Notes: generated by a model from the sequence alone, not told the origin. A stretch of DNA of 64,000 bases from Curvibacter sp. PD_MW3 (GCA_002633085.1 NSIV01000001.1:1-64000), one strand, 5' to 3'. Positions 38,156 through 48,091 are shown, numbered from the stretch's first letter. A program made the numbers and translations.

Positions 38156-40186
38156 ATGAGCAATCCCCTCCTCGACTTCTCCGACCTCCCGCTGTTCGAC
38201 CAGATCCAGCCTGAGCATGTGGCCCCCGCCATTGACGCCCTGCTGCAGGAGTCCGACGCCGCGCTGGAGACCGTCACCGCGCCGGACTTCCCGGCCGACT
38301 GGACGGCGATCGCCAAAGTACTCGACGTCACCACCGAGAAGTTCGGCCGGGCCTGGGGCGCGGTGAGCCACCTCAACAGCGTGGCCGACACACCCGAACT
38401 GCGCGCCGCCTACAACGCCGCCCTGCCCCGCGTCACCGAGTTCTGGACCCGCTTGGGCTCCGACGAACGCCTGTATGCGAAGTACAAGGCGATCGATCCG
38501 TCCACGCTCAACCCCGAGCAGCGTCAGGCACACAAGAACGCGCTGCGCAATTTCGTGCTCGGCGGTGCCGAGTTGCAAGGTGCTGCCAAAGAGCGCTACG
38601 CACAGATCCAGGAGCGCCAGGCCGAACTGACCCAGAAGTTCAGCGAGAACGCGCTGGATGCCACCGATGCCTTCGCCTACTACGCGACCGAGGCTGAACT
38701 CGACGGCCTGCCGGAGGACGTGAAGCAGAGCGCACGCGCTGCTGCCCAGAAAGAGGAGAAGGACGGCTACAAGCTCACGCTCAAGATGCCGAGCTACCTG
38801 CCGGTGATGCAGTTCGCCAAGAGCAGCGCGCTGCGCCACACGCTTTACCGCGCCTACGTCACGCGTGCCTCCGACCAGGCCGAGGGTGAAGCGGCGAAGT
38901 TCGACAACAGTGCCCTGATCCGTGACATCCTGGCGTTGCGCCAGGAAGAAGCCCAGCTGCTGGGTTATCTGAATTTCGGCCAGGTTTCGGTCGTACCCAA
39001 GATGGCTGAATCGCCCGAGCAGGTGGTGCGCTTCCTGCGCGACCTGGCGCAAAAAGCCCGCCCCTATGCCGAGCAGGATCTGGTCGACCTGCGTACTTTC
39101 GCCCGTGAACAACTGAGCATCGCCGACCCGCAACCCTGGGACTGGCCCTATATCTCCGAAAAGCTCAAGGAGGCGCGCTACGCCTTCAGCGAGCAGGAGG
39201 TCAAGCAGTACTTCACCGCACCGCGTGTACTGGCCGGCCTGTTCAAGATCGTCGAAACGCTGTTCGAAGTGTCCATCCGGCGTGATGCTGTCCCGGTGTG
39301 GCACCCGGCCGTCGAGTTCTACCGCATCGAACGCGGCAATGAATTGGTGGGCCAGTTCTACCTCGACCAGCCAGCCCGCAACGGCAAGCGCGGCGGGGCC
39401 TGGATGGACGACGTGCGCGCGCGCTGGCTGCGCCCCGACACCGGCCGCCTGCAAACGCCGGTGGCGCACCTGGTGTGCAACTTCGCCGACGGCGTCGACG
39501 GCAAACCCGCCCTGCTGACGCACGACGACGTCATCACCCTGTTCCACGAGTTCGGCCACGGCCTGCACCACATGCTCACGCAAGTGAACGAGCGCGATGT
39601 CTCGGGCATCAGCGGTGTGGAGTGGGATGCAGTAGAACTGCCGAGCCAGTTCATGGAGAACTTCTGCTGGGAATGGGATGTGCTCAAGCACATGACGGCG
39701 CACGTCGACACCGGCGAGCCGCTGCCGCGCGGCCTGTACGACAAGATGATGGCCGCCAAGAATTTCCAGAGCGGCATGCAGACCTTGCGCCAGATCGAGT
39801 TCGCCCTGTTCGACATGCTGCTGCACACCGAACACGACCCGGCGCAGGACTTCATGCCTCTGCTCGACTTGGTGCGCTCGGAAGTGGCGGTGCTGCAGCC
39901 GCCGGCCTGGAGCCGCACCGCGCACACCTTCAGCCACATCTTCGCCGGCGGTTATGCGGCGGGTTACTACAGCTACAAGTGGGCCGAGGTGCTGAGCGCC
40001 GATGCCTATGCCGCCTTCGAGGAAACAGTTGGTAAGGACGGCTTGCCCAGCGTTCAAACCGGGCGACAATACCGCCAAGCCATCCTGGAGGCTGGCGGCA
40101 GCCGTCCGGCCATCGAGTCGTTCAAGGCCTTCCGCGGCCGCGAACCCAGCCTCGACGCCCTGCTGCGGCACCAGGGCATGGCCTGA
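38156..40186 (+). CDS. prlC: Oligopeptidase A (M3 family metallopeptidase)
   Basis: This 676-residue cytoplasmic zinc peptidase has the M3 signature FHEFGHGLHHML in the C-terminal half (HExxH zinc site) with a downstream glutamate ligand in the FMENFCWEWDVL region. The N-terminus MSNPLLDFSDLPLFDQIQ matches E. coli PrlC, which fixes the start at 38156 rather than at in-frame ATGs upstream. PrlC degrades signal peptides and other oligopeptides. It lies between folD and the glutaredoxin-like gene on the same strand (24 bp before the latter). A long open frame on the opposite strand is an artefact of codon bias. Confidence 0.95.
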   Translation: MSNPLLDFSDLPLFDQIQPEHVAPAIDALLQESDAALETVTAPDFPADWTAIAKVLDVTTEKFGRAWGAVSHLNSVADTPELRAAYNAALPRVTEFWTRLGSDERLYAKYKAIDPSTLNPEQRQAHKNALRNFVLGGAELQGAAKERYAQIQERQAELTQKFSENALDATDAFAYYATEAELDGLPEDVKQSARAAAQKEEKDGYKLTLKMPSYLPVMQFAKSSALRHTLYRAYVTRASDQAEGEAAKFDNSALIRDILALRQEEAQLLGYLNFGQVSVVPKMAESPEQVVRFLRDLAQKARPYAEQDLVDLRTFAREQLSIADPQPWDWPYISEKLKEARYAFSEQEVKQYFTAPRVLAGLFKIVETLFEVSIRRDAVPVWHPAVEFYRIERGNELVGQFYLDQPARNGKRGGAWMDDVRARWLRPDTGRLQTPVAHLVCNFADGVDGKPALLTHDDVITLFHEFGHGLHHMLTQVNERDVSGISGVEWDAVELPSQFMENFCWEWDVLKHMTAHVDTGEPLPRGLYDKMMAAKNFQSGMQTLRQIEFALFDMLLHTEHDPAQDFMPLLDLVRSEVAVLQPPAWSRTAHTFSHIFAGGYAAGYYSYKWAEVLSADAYAAFEETVGKDGLPSVQTGRQYRQAILEAGGSRPAIESFKAFRGREPSLDALLRHQGMA

Positions 40187-40210
40187 TCCATCGAAGGGAA
40201 ACAAAGCACC

Positions 40211-40870
40211 ATGAAACGGTCGATCCGCCAGCACCCGGCAACCCTTGTGGCCGCCAGTCTTTTGCTGGCCCTGACCGCTACTCTGGTTCAGGCACAAGGC
40301 ATCTACCGCATCGTCGGACCGGATGGCCGCGTCACCTTCTCCGACAAACCGCCGGCTGCCAGCGACAAGGCTACCGCCCTCAGCGCCGATGGCCGCAGCG
40401 AAAGCCAGGCGGCCAGTGAGTTGCCTTATGAGCTGCGCCAACTGGCGCGCCGCTATCCGGTCACGCTCTACAGCGGCGAGAACTGCGGCCCTTGCGACAG
40501 TGGCCGTGCCTTGCTCAACAACCGTGGCATTCCCTTCACCGAGCGCACTGTCACCACGCCGCAGGACGCAGACGCCCTGCAGAAGTTCAGCGGTGACGCG
40601 TCCATTCCCATCCTGACCATTGGAGGCCAGCGCCTCAAGGGGTTCATGCAGGCCGACTGGATCCAGTACCTCGATGCCGCGGGCTACCCCAAGAGCTCGC
40701 AGCTGCCCGCCAGTTACCGCAACCCGGCGCCAACACCATTGGTGCCACCGCCACCGCCCATTCCTGCTGCAGCCAACGGCAAAGCGCCTGTGGCACCGAC
40801 GGCACCCGAGGCCGCATCGCCACGCGCGCCAACGGTCAGCCCGGACAACCCCGCCGGCATCACCTTCTGA
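40211..40870 (+). CDS. Exported DUF4124-glutaredoxin fusion protein
   Basis: This 219-residue protein has a signal peptide (about 1-29, cut after VQA) and a DUF4124-type segment with GIYRIVGPDGRVTFSDKPP (about 30-50). A glutaredoxin domain (about 82-155) carries the active-site CGPC in SGENCGPCDSG and the cis-Pro IPIL. A Pro/Ala-rich tail follows (from about 168). It probably acts as a periplasmic or membrane-peripheral thiol-disulfide protein; the partner is unknown. GAAGGGAAAC is a fair RBS. It is 24 bp after prlC. Confidence 0.85.
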   Translation: MKRSIRQHPATLVAASLLLALTATLVQAQGIYRIVGPDGRVTFSDKPPAASDKATALSADGRSESQAASELPYELRQLARRYPVTLYSGENCGPCDSGRALLNNRGIPFTERTVTTPQDADALQKFSGDASIPILTIGGQRLKGFMQADWIQYLDAAGYPKSSQLPASYRNPAPTPLVPPPPPIPAAANGKAPVAPTAPEAASPRAPTVSPDNPAGITF

Positions 40871-40884
40871 GCCGTCACCGGCTC

Positions 40885-40902
40885 AGCACTGAGTTCAGTG
40901 CT
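40885..40902. terminator. Hairpin between convergent glutaredoxin-like gene and rpiA
   Basis: AGCACTG-AGTT-CAGTGCT forms a 7-8 bp stem in the 31-bp gap between convergent genes and touches the rpiA stop codon. Neither strand has a good T run, so the terminator role is tentative. Confidence 0.35.
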
Positions 40903-41576
40903 TAGAAGTTCAGAGTTTTGACGCCGCTGGCCGTACCCAGCAGACAGACCTGCGCTCGCTGGTGCGCGAACACGCCGACCGTCACCACGCCAGGCCACTG
41001 GTTTACTTCGGACTCGAACGCCAGCGGCTCGCTGATCTGCAGGCCAGTCACATCCAGAATGTGTTGGTCGTTATCGGTCAGCAGCGGCTCGCTGCCCTGC
41101 ATGCGCACCTTGGCAGTGCCGCCGAGCGCCGCAAACTGGCGGACCAAGCGCTGCGTCGCCATCGGAATCACCTCCACCGGCAGCGGAAACTTGCCTAGGG
41201 TCTGGACCAGCTTGGACTCGTCGGCAATGCAGATGAAACGGCGCGACTGCGCCGCCACGATCTTCTCGCGCGTCAGCGCCGCACCACCACCCTTGATCAT
41301 GTAGCCACGGCCATCGATCTCGTCCGCGCCGTCGATGTAAACCGACAACTCACCCACCTCATTGGCATCGAACACCGGAATGCCCAGCGCCAGCAGGCGC
41401 TCGGTACTGACCACCGAACTCGATACCGCGCCCTTGATCTGGTCCTTCATCGAGGCCAGCGCATCGATGAACTTGTTGACCGTGGAGCCGGTGCCGACAC
41501 CGACGATTTCGCCGGGAACCACGTATTGCAGGGCCGCTTGGCCGACCAGGGTCTTGAGTTCGTCTTGGGTAAGCAT
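40902..41576 (-). CDS. rpiA: Ribose-5-phosphate isomerase A
   Basis: This 224-residue protein has the RpiA landmarks [15 protein letters not shown], the catalytic region YIDGADEID (about 81-89) and [16 protein letters not shown]. It interconverts ribose-5-phosphate and ribulose-5-phosphate in the pentose phosphate pathway. Its start is 61 bp from divergent pyrD. Confidence 0.96.
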   Translation of the reverse strand: MLTQDELKTLVGQAALQYVVPGEIVGVGTGSTVNKFIDALASMKDQIKGAVSSSVVSTERLLALGIPVFDANEVGELSVYIDGADEIDGRGYMIKGGGAALTREKIVAAQSRRFICIADESKLVQTLGKFPLPVEVIPMATQRLVRQFAALGGTAKVRMQGSEPLLTDNDQHILDVTGLQISEPLAFESEVNQWPGVVTVGVFAHQRAQVCLLGTASGVKTLNF

Positions 41577-41637
41577 GTCTGAAAAAGGAGTGAGTGGGTT
41601 GATCTGGGAAAATCGGGGGAATTGCAGGAATTATCCA

Positions 41638-42687
41638 ATGTCTCTGATCCCCTACGCCCTCTCCCGCGCCGTGCTGTTCCGTATGGACCCCGAAGCCGCG
41701 CACGACGTCACCATCGACATGCTGGCCCGCACGCAGAACACACTGCTGGCCTGCGGCTACCGCCAGCACCGGGTGGACGACCCGGTCACGCTGGCCGGCC
41801 TGAGCTTCCCCAACCGCGTGGGCATGGCCGCCGGCCTGGACAAGAACGCCCGCTGCATCGACGGTCTGGGTGCCATGGGTTTCGGTTTCGTCGAGGTCGG
41901 CACCGTCACGCCGCTGGCGCAGCCGGGCAACCCCAAGCCGCGCATGTTCCGCCTGCCTGCCGCCAACGCGCTGATCAACCGCATGGGCTTCAACAACGAC
42001 GGCCTGGACGCCTTCATTGCCAACGTGCAGCGTGCCACCTTCCGCAGCAAGCCCGGCATGCCGCTGCTGCTGGGCCTGAACATCGGCAAGAACGCCGCCA
42101 CACCCATCGAGCACGCCACCGATGACTATCTGATCGGTCTGGCCGGCGTCTATCCACACGCCGACTACGTCACCATCAACATCTCCAGCCCCAACACCAA
42201 GAACCTGCGCGCGCTGCAAAGTGACGAGGCGCTCGATGGGCTGCTCGGCGCCATCGCCGCCAAACGTGAACAACTGGCGCAGCAACACGGTAAGCGCGTG
42301 CCCATCTTCGTGAAGATCGCCCCCGACCTGGACGAAGACCAGGTCAAGGTGATCGCCGCCACCCTGCAGCGCCACGGCATGGACGGCGTGATCGCCACCA
42401 ACACCACGCTTAGCCGCGAAGCCGTACAGGGCCTGCCGCACGCCGAAGAAGCCGGCGGCCTGTCAGGCGCACCGGTGCTGGAATCCAGCAACCGCGTCAT
42501 CCGCCAACTGCGCACCGCGCTCGGCAAAGGCTATCCCATCATCGGTGTCGGCGGCATCCTGAGCGCCAAGGACGCGCTGAGCAAGATCGAAGCAGGCGCC
42601 GACCTGGTGCAGATCTACACCGGCCTGATCTACCAAGGGCCGGAATTGGTGAAGCAGGCTGCGCTTGAGATCAAAAACCGGCGATAG
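41638..42687 (+). CDS. pyrD: Dihydroorotate dehydrogenase (quinone), class 2
   Basis: This 349-residue membrane-associated flavoprotein has an N-terminal quinone-binding helix ([19 protein letters not shown]), [32 protein letters not shown], and the FMN-binding [11 protein letters not shown] near the C-terminus. It oxidises dihydroorotate in pyrimidine synthesis and passes electrons to ubiquinone. The ATG at 41638 matches the family N-terminus and has AGGAA at 8 bp. Longer in-frame readings would run into rpiA. Confidence 0.96.
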   Translation: MSLIPYALSRAVLFRMDPEAAHDVTIDMLARTQNTLLACGYRQHRVDDPVTLAGLSFPNRVGMAAGLDKNARCIDGLGAMGFGFVEVGTVTPLAQPGNPKPRMFRLPAANALINRMGFNNDGLDAFIANVQRATFRSKPGMPLLLGLNIGKNAATPIEHATDDYLIGLAGVYPHADYVTINISSPNTKNLRALQSDEALDGLLGAIAAKREQLAQQHGKRVPIFVKIAPDLDEDQVKVIAATLQRHGMDGVIATNTTLSREAVQGLPHAEEAGGLSGAPVLESSNRVIRQLRTALGKGYPIIGVGGILSAKDALSKIEAGADLVQIYTGLIYQGPELVKQAALEIKNRR

Positions 42688-42709
42688 CCCTTTGACTGAT
42701 TGCGCAATC

Positions 42710-42727
42710 AGCTATTGTTTTTATAGC
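42710..42727. repeat. Short palindromic repeat overlapping the oxidoreductase stop codon
   Basis: GCTAT (42711-42715) and ATAGC (42723-42727) flank a T-rich centre; the sequence ahead (ATTGCGCAATCA) resembles that ahead of the copy at 55794. The right arm supplies the last codons and TAA stop of the convergent FAD oxidoreductase gene. Confidence 0.55.
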
Positions 42728-43830
42728 ATTTCAGCAACATAGTCACCGATCGCCAACGAACTGGTCAGCCCTGGCGACTCGATGCCAAACAGATTGACCA
42801 GGCCCGGCACGCCGTGCTCGGCCGGACCATCGATGCGGAAATCCGGCGCTTTCTCGCCTGGCCCGTAAATCTTGGGCCGCACACCGCTGTAGCTGGGCTG
42901 CAGCGCCCCATCGGGCAAGGCGGGCCAATAGCGCCGCACCTCGGCATAGAAACCATCCGCGCGGCGCGGGTCCACGGTGTAATCGATGGTCTCGGGCAGC
43001 TTGGTGTCCAGCCATTCCAGGTCGGGGCCGAACTTGGCTTGCCCGCCGAGGTCCAGCGTCAGGTGAACGCCCAGCCAGGCGTCGGCCGGTGCCGGGTAGA
43101 TCAGGCGCGAGAACGGCGAGCGACCAGCCAACGAATAGTAGCTGCCCTTGGCATAGGTCTCCTGCGGCACATGGCGCGCATCCAGGCCTTCGAAGCGGCG
43201 CGCCAGCGCGCAGGCATGCAGCGACGCCGAATTGACAACGAGGGACGCAGCGATCTCGCTGCCATCCGCCATCCGCAGCACGTGGGGCGCACCGCCCTGC
43301 CCCAGCACGGCCGATTCGACCGCCGAGCCCAGCGCCACCATGCCGCCCGACTTCTCCAGATCGCCCTGCAGCGCCAGCATGAAGCCGTGGGTATCCACGA
43401 TGCCGGTCGTGGGCGACAGCAGCGCGGCCGTGCACTCCAGCGCGGGCTCCAGGGCCTTGGCTTGCGCCGCATCCAGCCATTGCACGGGCACGCCATTGGC
43501 CGCCGCCTTGTCCTGCAAGCCGCGCAAAGCAGCCGCTTCGGATTCGCTGGTGGCCACGACCAGCTTGCCACAGTTGCGGTGGTCCACGCCATGGCTGGCG
43601 CACAACGCGTAGAGCAGCTCCTTGCCGCGCACGCACAGCTTCGCCTTGAGCGAACCGGGCGTGTAGTACAAGCCGGCGTGGATCACCTCGCTGTTGCGCG
43701 AACTCACACCCTGGCCAATGGCAGTCTGTGCTTCCACGACGATCACCTCGCGCCCGGCCAGCGCCAAGGCACGCGCCACGGCCAACCCAACCACGCCCGC
43801 ACCCACCACCACGCAATCGATTTGTTCCAC
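42721..43830 (-). CDS. FAD-dependent oxidoreductase, LhgO-like (DAO superfamily)
   Basis: This 369-residue flavoprotein starts with a Rossmann dinucleotide motif, [15 protein letters not shown]. The [14 protein letters not shown] block (about 44-57) and C-terminal [17 protein letters not shown] are typical of L-2-hydroxyglutarate oxidase-like members of the glycine oxidase/DAO superfamily. The likely reaction is oxidation of a 2-hydroxy acid, with the substrate unproven. The GTG at 43830 is preferred over a TTG two codons upstream because GGAG lies 6 bp before it. The stop codon lies inside a short palindromic repeat. The gene is downstream of the tRNA-Val terminator. Confidence 0.85.
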   Translation of the reverse strand: MEQIDCVVVGAGVVGLAVARALALAGREVIVVEAQTAIGQGVSSRNSEVIHAGLYYTPGSLKAKLCVRGKELLYALCASHGVDHRNCGKLVVATSESEAAALRGLQDKAAANGVPVQWLDAAQAKALEPALECTAALLSPTTGIVDTHGFMLALQGDLEKSGGMVALGSAVESAVLGQGGAPHVLRMADGSEIAASLVVNSASLHACALARRFEGLDARHVPQETYAKGSYYSLAGRSPFSRLIYPAPADAWLGVHLTLDLGGQAKFGPDLEWLDTKLPETIDYTVDPRRADGFYAEVRRYWPALPDGALQPSYSGVRPKIYGPGEKAPDFRIDGPAEHGVPGLVNLFGIESPGLTSSLAIGDYVAEML

Positions 43831-43836
43831 GCTCAA

Positions 43837-43840
43837 CTCC
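43837..43840 (-). promoter_or_regulatory. Shine-Dalgarno that selects the GTG start of the oxidoreductase
   Basis: GGAG on the minus strand directly abuts a TTG but is 6 bp from GTG at 43830; only the second spacing is productive. Confidence 0.55.
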
Positions 43841-43860
43841 GCTTTATTTCAGAACGACCA

Positions 43861-43895
43861 AGAAAAAAGGACCTGGCATTTCTGCCGGGTCCTTT
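43861..43895 (-). terminator. Rho-independent terminator of tRNA-Val
   Basis: A 13-bp stem (AAAGGACCCGGCA with TGCCAGGTCCTTT, one mismatch/wobble) has a GAAA tetraloop and is followed on the minus strand by TTTTTTC. It begins 9 bp after the tRNA CCA end. Confidence 0.9.
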
Positions 43896-43904
43896 ATTTT
43901 CGTT

Positions 43905-43979
43905 TGGTGGGCGATACATGGATCGAACATGTGACCCCTGCAGTGTGAATGCAGTGCTCTACCGCTGAGCTAATCGCCC
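43905..43979 (-). tRNA. tRNA-Val (anticodon CAC)
   Basis: A full 75-nt cloverleaf: acceptor GGGCGAT/ATCGCCC, D arm GCTCAGCGGTAGAGC, anticodon arm CTGCA-TTCACAC-TGCAG with CAC at positions 34-36, T arm ACATG-TTCGATC-CATGT, discriminator A and an encoded CCA. It reads GUG codons. It sits between dnaQ and the oxidoreductase on the same strand with its own terminator. Confidence 0.97.
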
Positions 43980-44054
43980 TGAATCCGTTTCCCAAAATCC
44001 GCTTGCGTCTCCGGGAAAAGCAGGATTATGCCACAGATTCGGCGGTCTTTTGAC

Positions 44055-44756
44055 TCAAGCGGCGTTGCGCCACACAGTCTTGCCGCCACTGGCCTTGTCG
44101 AGCTGGGCCAGCAGGTCTTCGTGGGCTGCCAGCTCCTGTTCGTTGGCGGCCAGCACCGGCAATTCAAAGCGGCTCAGGTCCACGCGCTCGAAGCTGCCGC
44201 TGCCATCTTCGGCATCAGCCACGTCGATCAGCAACGCATCCTGCCCGCGCGTGAGGTTGATGTAGACGTCGGCCAGCAACTCGGCATCAAGCAAGGCCCC
44301 GTGCAGCGTGCGGCCCGAGTTGTCGACACCCAGACGGTCGCACAGCGCATCGAGCGAATTGCGCTTGCCTGGGAACATCTCCTTGGCCATCACCAGCGTG
44401 TCGGTGACGCTAGCGACAAACTCGCTGAAGGCCGGCTTGCCAATGAGCTCCAGCTCCTTGTTCAGGAAACTGACGTCGAAAGCCGCGTTGTGGATGATGA
44501 TGTCGGCATCCTGCAGGTAGGCCAGGATTTCCTCCGCCACCTCGACGAACTTGGGTTTGTCACGCAGGAATTCGTTGCTGATGCCGTGCACCCGCAACGC
44601 ATCCTCGTGGCTGTCGCGCTCAGGGTTGAGGTAGAAGTGCAGGTTGTTGCCGGTGAGCTTGCGGTTGAGCAGCTCCACACAGCCGATTTCGATGATGCGG
44701 TCGCCGCCTTCGGCGGACAGGCCCGTGGTTTCAGTGTCAAGAACGATCTGGCGCAT
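44055..44756 (-). CDS. dnaQ: DNA polymerase III epsilon subunit (3'-5' proofreading exonuclease)
   Basis: This 233-residue DEDDh exonuclease begins MRQIVLDTETTGLS (ExoI motif, metal ligands Asp and Glu). ExoII is in IIHNAAFDVSFLNKEL, and ExoIII has HGALLDAELLADVY. The C-terminal tail (from about 180) should bind the alpha subunit. The ATG at 44756 gives the usual N-terminus; an ATG four codons upstream is possible, and longer readings would run into the isc terminator. It follows the isc operon but is separated by that terminator. Confidence 0.94.
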   Translation of the reverse strand: MRQIVLDTETTGLSAEGGDRIIEIGCVELLNRKLTGNNLHFYLNPERDSHEDALRVHGISNEFLRDKPKFVEVAEEILAYLQDADIIIHNAAFDVSFLNKELELIGKPAFSEFVASVTDTLVMAKEMFPGKRNSLDALCDRLGVDNSGRTLHGALLDAELLADVYINLTRGQDALLIDVADAEDGSGSFERVDLSRFELPVLAANEQELAAHEDLLAQLDKASGGKTVWRNAA

Positions 44757-44804
44757 GGTGGCAATCATAGCCGCCCTGCCCCCTGACGAAGCCGGCTCAC
44801 TGAA

Positions 44805-44830
44805 ATGAAAACAGCCCCTTACGGGGCTGC
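44805..44830 (-). terminator. Rho-independent terminator of the isc operon
   Basis: CAGCCCC and GGGGCTG form a 7-bp G+C stem around GTAA, followed on the minus strand by TTTTCATT. It lies 27 bp after the fdx stop and upstream of dnaQ. Confidence 0.8.
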
Positions 44831-44856
44831 CTGAAACCAATGAAACCAGCAATCGG

Positions 44857-45195
44857 TCAGTGATTTTCTTTGGCGTGGTTGATGGAGTATTTCGGTATCT
44901 CCACCACCACATCCTGTTGCGCCAGGATGGCCTGGCAGCTCAGACGTGACTGCGGCTCCAGGCCCCAGGCGCGGTCCAGCAGGTCTTCTTCGTTTTCATC
45001 GGGCTCGTTGAGCGAGTTGTACCCTTCCCGCACGATGACGTGGCAGGTGGTGCAGGCGCAACTCATGTCACAGGCGTGCTCGATCTCGATGTGGTTGTCC
45101 AGCAGTGCCTCACAGATCGAGGTGCCGGCCGGCGCGGAAATCTGCGCGCCTTGCGGGCAGTACTCGGGGTGGGGAAGGATCTTGATGATGGGCAT
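44857..45195 (-). CDS. fdx: ISC-type [2Fe-2S] ferredoxin
   Basis: This 112-residue adrenodoxin-type ferredoxin has cluster ligands visible in CDMSCACTTCHV (the C-x5-C-x2-C pattern) and a fourth Cys in SRLSCQAIL. It supplies electrons for Fe-S assembly on IscU. The ATG at 45195 matches MPIIKILPHPEYCP, the typical start; upstream codons are unrelated. It is the last gene of the isc operon, 22 bp after hscA. Confidence 0.95.
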   Translation of the reverse strand: MPIIKILPHPEYCPQGAQISAPAGTSICEALLDNHIEIEHACDMSCACTTCHVIVREGYNSLNEPDENEEDLLDRAWGLEPQSRLSCQAILAQQDVVVEIPKYSINHAKENH

Positions 45196-45217
45196 GGTGT
45201 GTTCAGAGTGGGTGGAC

Positions 45218-47077
45218 TCAGACCGTTTCAATGTTCTTGCCCGCCAGCGCCTTCTGGATGCCGCGGTTCATGCGCATGGCAGCAAAGGCTTCCGTGCCCT
45301 TGGCCAGCGCCTCGGTGGCGGCATCGATAACCGCCGCGTCTTCTTCCTGGGTACGCAATGCTTCCAGCGCGGCCATCAGGCCATCAATGGCCGTGCGCTC
45401 TTCGTTCGACAGCAGGTCGCCATCGGCCGCCAGCGCACTGCGCGTGGCCAGCAACATGCGGTCGGCCTCGACACGCGCCTCCACCAGCGCGCGAGCGCGC
45501 ATGTCGGACTCGGCGGTGGTGAAACTCTCTTGCAGCATCTTGGCAATCTGCTCGTCGCCCAGGCCGTAGGACGGCTTGACGTCGATGCGAGCCTCCACGC
45601 CGCTGACCTGCTCGCGCGCACTGACCTGCAACAGGCCATCGGCATCGACCGTGAAGGTGACGCGAATGCGTGCGGCGCCAGCTGCCATCGGCGGGATGCC
45701 GCGCAGTTCGAAACGTGCCAGGCTGCGGCAGTCGGCCACCAGATCGCGCTCACCCTGCACCACGTGCAGCGCCAGTGCGGTCTGACCGTCCTTGTAGGTG
45801 GTGAAATCCTGCGCCATTGCGGTCGGGATGGTCTGGTTGCGCGGCACGATGCGCTCAACCAGCCCGCCCATGGTCTCGATGCCGAGTGAGAGTGGAATCA
45901 CGTCGAGCAGCAGCAGATCGCCGGCAGCATTGTTGCCGGCCAACTGGTTGGCCTGGATGGCAGCACCCAGCGCCACCACCTCGTCGGGGTTGAGGTTGGT
46001 CAGCGGCTCGTGACCGAAGAACTCGCCCACGGTACGCTGGATCACCGGCATGCGGGTCGAGCCGCCCACCATCACCACGCCCTGCACGTCGTCAACGCTC
46101 AGCTTGGCGTCGCGCAAGGCCTTGCGCACCGCGCTCATGGTGCGCGCCGTCAGCGCTGAGGTGACTTCTTCGAACTGCGAGCGTGTTACCGTCAAATCGA
46201 CTTCTGCCGCCGTCAATTGGGCATGAAACGCTACAGATTCAGTAGCAGACAGGGCCTCCTTGCAAGCGCGGGCCGCCATCTTGATGGACGCTTTGTCAGC
46301 CGCGGTCACGCTGCTCAGGCCTGCCTGTTGCAGCGCCCAGGCCGCCAGCGCGGCGTCGTAGTCGTCGCCGCCCAGGGCCGAGTCGCCGCCGGTGGCGATG
46401 ACCTCGAACACACCCTTGGAGAGGCGCAGGATGGAAATATCGAAGGTGCCGCCGCCCAGGTCGTACACCGCGTAGATGCCTTCGCTGGCGTTGTCCAGGC
46501 CGTAGGCAATGGCGGCAGCGGTCGGTTCGTTGATCAGGCGCAGCACGTTCAGGCCAGCCAGTTGCGCGGCATCTTTGGTGGCCTGGCGTTGGGCGTCGTC
46601 AAAGTAGGCCGGCACCGTGATGACGGCGCCATAGAGGTCGTCGTTGAAAGTATCCTCGGCGCGAAAGCGCAGCGTGGCCAGAATCTCGGCGCTCACCTCC
46701 ACCGGCGACTTCTCGCCCACCACGGTCTGCAGGCCCAGCATGCCGGGGTGGTCCACCAGCTTGTATGGCAGCTTCTCGCGCCCGGCCACGTCCTGTACGC
46801 CGCGGCCCATGAAGCGCTTGACGGAGGCAATGGTGTTTTCCGGGTCTTCGGCCAGCGCGGCCAGGGCGTCGAAACCGATCTGACGCCCGCCATTGGCGAG
46901 GTAACGCACCACCGACGGCAGAATCACGCGGTCTTGCGCGTCGGGCAGGCATTCGGCCACGCCGTTGCGCACGGAGGCCACCAGCGAATGGGTGGTACCG
47001 AGGTCAATGCCCACGGCGATGCGCCGCTGGTGCGGATCGGGAGACTGACCGGGTTCGGAAATTTGCAGCAGTGCCAT
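45218..47077 (-). CDS. hscA: Fe-S assembly Hsp70 chaperone HscA
   Basis: This 619-residue Hsp70 has the nucleotide-binding domain signature [12 protein letters not shown] (about 23-34), the phosphate motif [13 protein letters not shown] and [10 protein letters not shown]. The substrate-binding domain (about 390-505) and helical lid follow. It lacks the DnaK C-terminal EEVKDKK-like tail, as HscA does. It releases Fe-S clusters from IscU with its J-protein HscB, encoded 36 bp upstream. Confidence 0.96.
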   Translation of the reverse strand: MALLQISEPGQSPDPHQRRIAVGIDLGTTHSLVASVRNGVAECLPDAQDRVILPSVVRYLANGGRQIGFDALAALAEDPENTIASVKRFMGRGVQDVAGREKLPYKLVDHPGMLGLQTVVGEKSPVEVSAEILATLRFRAEDTFNDDLYGAVITVPAYFDDAQRQATKDAAQLAGLNVLRLINEPTAAAIAYGLDNASEGIYAVYDLGGGTFDISILRLSKGVFEVIATGGDSALGGDDYDAALAAWALQQAGLSSVTAADKASIKMAARACKEALSATESVAFHAQLTAAEVDLTVTRSQFEEVTSALTARTMSAVRKALRDAKLSVDDVQGVVMVGGSTRMPVIQRTVGEFFGHEPLTNLNPDEVVALGAAIQANQLAGNNAAGDLLLLDVIPLSLGIETMGGLVERIVPRNQTIPTAMAQDFTTYKDGQTALALHVVQGERDLVADCRSLARFELRGIPPMAAGAARIRVTFTVDADGLLQVSAREQVSGVEARIDVKPSYGLGDEQIAKMLQESFTTAESDMRARALVEARVEADRMLLATRSALAADGDLLSNEERTAIDGLMAALEALRTQEEDAAVIDAATEALAKGTEAFAAMRMNRGIQKALAGKNIETV

Positions 47078-47113
47078 CGTTGTTCTATTCGGATCAAGGC
47101 CGTGTTCAGGGCC

Positions 47114-47647
47114 TTATTGTCGCCGGGCCGCGGTATCCATCTGGTCGTAGCGGGCTTCGATGTCGCGGCCAAAACGTTCGATGAACATCAGCGCCCGCAC
47201 CTGGGCCACGGCGGCCGGGTAATCGTGTGCCACATCAAGCAGCTGCTCGCAGAGCTGGAGCGTTTCGCGCCGGCTGTGCGCAATCTGGTCGCTCAGTGCA
47301 TCCAGGTCTTCGCTGCTGCCGACGTCGTCCAGCGCCTCGCGCCATTCCATCTGCTGCATCAGGAACTCGGCCGGCATGGCGGTGTTGTTCTCGGCATTCA
47401 CCGGCACACCCTGCAGCTCGCACAGGTAGGCGGCACGCTTGAGCGGGTCTTTCAGGCGCTGGTAGGCCTCGTTGATGCGGACCGACCACTGCATGGCCAC
47501 GCGCTGCGCCGCTGCGCCCTGGGCGGCAAACTTGTCGGGATGGGCTTCACGCTGCAGTTCTTTCCAGCGCGCGTCCAGCACCGAACGGTCCTGCGCAAAC
47601 TGCTGCGCCAGACCGAACAGTTCGAAATCGTTGGATTGGAGATTCAC
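47114..47647 (-). CDS. hscB: Fe-S assembly J-domain co-chaperone HscB
   Basis: This 177-residue protein has an N-terminal J domain (about 8-75) with the diagnostic HPDK (EAHPDKFA) and a C-terminal helical bundle (about 95-170) that binds IscU. The start is a GTG at 47647 that overlaps the iscA TGA by 4 bp, so translation is coupled. It stimulates the HscA ATPase. Confidence 0.94.
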   Translation of the reverse strand: MNLQSNDFELFGLAQQFAQDRSVLDARWKELQREAHPDKFAAQGAAAQRVAMQWSVRINEAYQRLKDPLKRAAYLCELQGVPVNAENNTAMPAEFLMQQMEWREALDDVGSSEDLDALSDQIAHSRRETLQLCEQLLDVAHDYPAAVAQVRALMFIERFGRDIEARYDQMDTAARRQ

Positions 47648-47967
47648 ACCCGGAACGACTCACCGCAGCCGCAGCGGTCGCGTTCGTTCGGGTTGTTGAA
47701 GCGGAAACCTTCGTTCAGCCCTTCGCGCACGTAATCAAGCTCGGTGCCGTCAATGTAGGACAGGCTCTTGGGGTCGATCAGCACCTTGACGCCATGCCCT
47801 TCGAACACGATGTCCTCAGGCGCCACGTCGTCCACGTACTCCAGCTTGTAGGCCAGGCCGGAGCAGCCGGTGGTCTTGACGCCCAGGCGCACGCCAACGC
47901 CCTTGCCGCGCTTGCTCAAGTAGCGGGTGACATGCCGGGCCGCGGCTTCAGTAAGAGTAACTGCCAT
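47644..47967 (-). CDS. iscA: A-type Fe-S carrier IscA
   Basis: This 107-residue protein has the three conserved cysteines: one in [13 protein letters not shown] and two in the C-terminal CGCGESF. It delivers Fe-S clusters to apoproteins. It is separated from iscU by 124 bp that hold a stem-loop repeat, and overlaps hscB by 4 bp. Confidence 0.95.
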   Translation of the reverse strand: MAVTLTEAAARHVTRYLSKRGKGVGVRLGVKTTGCSGLAYKLEYVDDVAPEDIVFEGHGVKVLIDPKSLSYIDGTELDYVREGLNEGFRFNNPNERDRCGCGESFRV

Positions 47968-48010
47968 TTCAGTCTTTCATGCCCCGTTTACCCACCTCTC
48001 AAGACCAGGG

Positions 48011-48091
48011 CACCCGTGGAACCGGCTTCGCCGGGCCACTGGGTGCGCCCCCTTGAGGGGGAGGCGCCAAAGGCGCTTCGGGGGTGAGCCA
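48011..48091 (-). repeat. Intra-operonic stem-loop repeat, copy B (between iscU and iscA)
   Basis: This 81-bp element starts on the minus strand directly after the iscU stop. It can form three hairpins: GCGCC-TTT-GGCGC, CCCCC-TCAA-GGGGG and CCGGC-GAA-GCCGG. It aligns with copy A at 10259-10351. There is no T run, so it is probably not a terminator, but it could set the ratio of iscSU to iscA-hscBA-fdx. Confidence 0.8.

Noticed and set aside
38129..40441. A 770-codon open frame on the minus strand opposite prlC
   Set aside because: The plus strand encodes an unmistakable M3 peptidase with the zinc site. The antisense frame is His/Val/Leu-rich with no recognisable domain, a usual effect of high-G+C codon bias.
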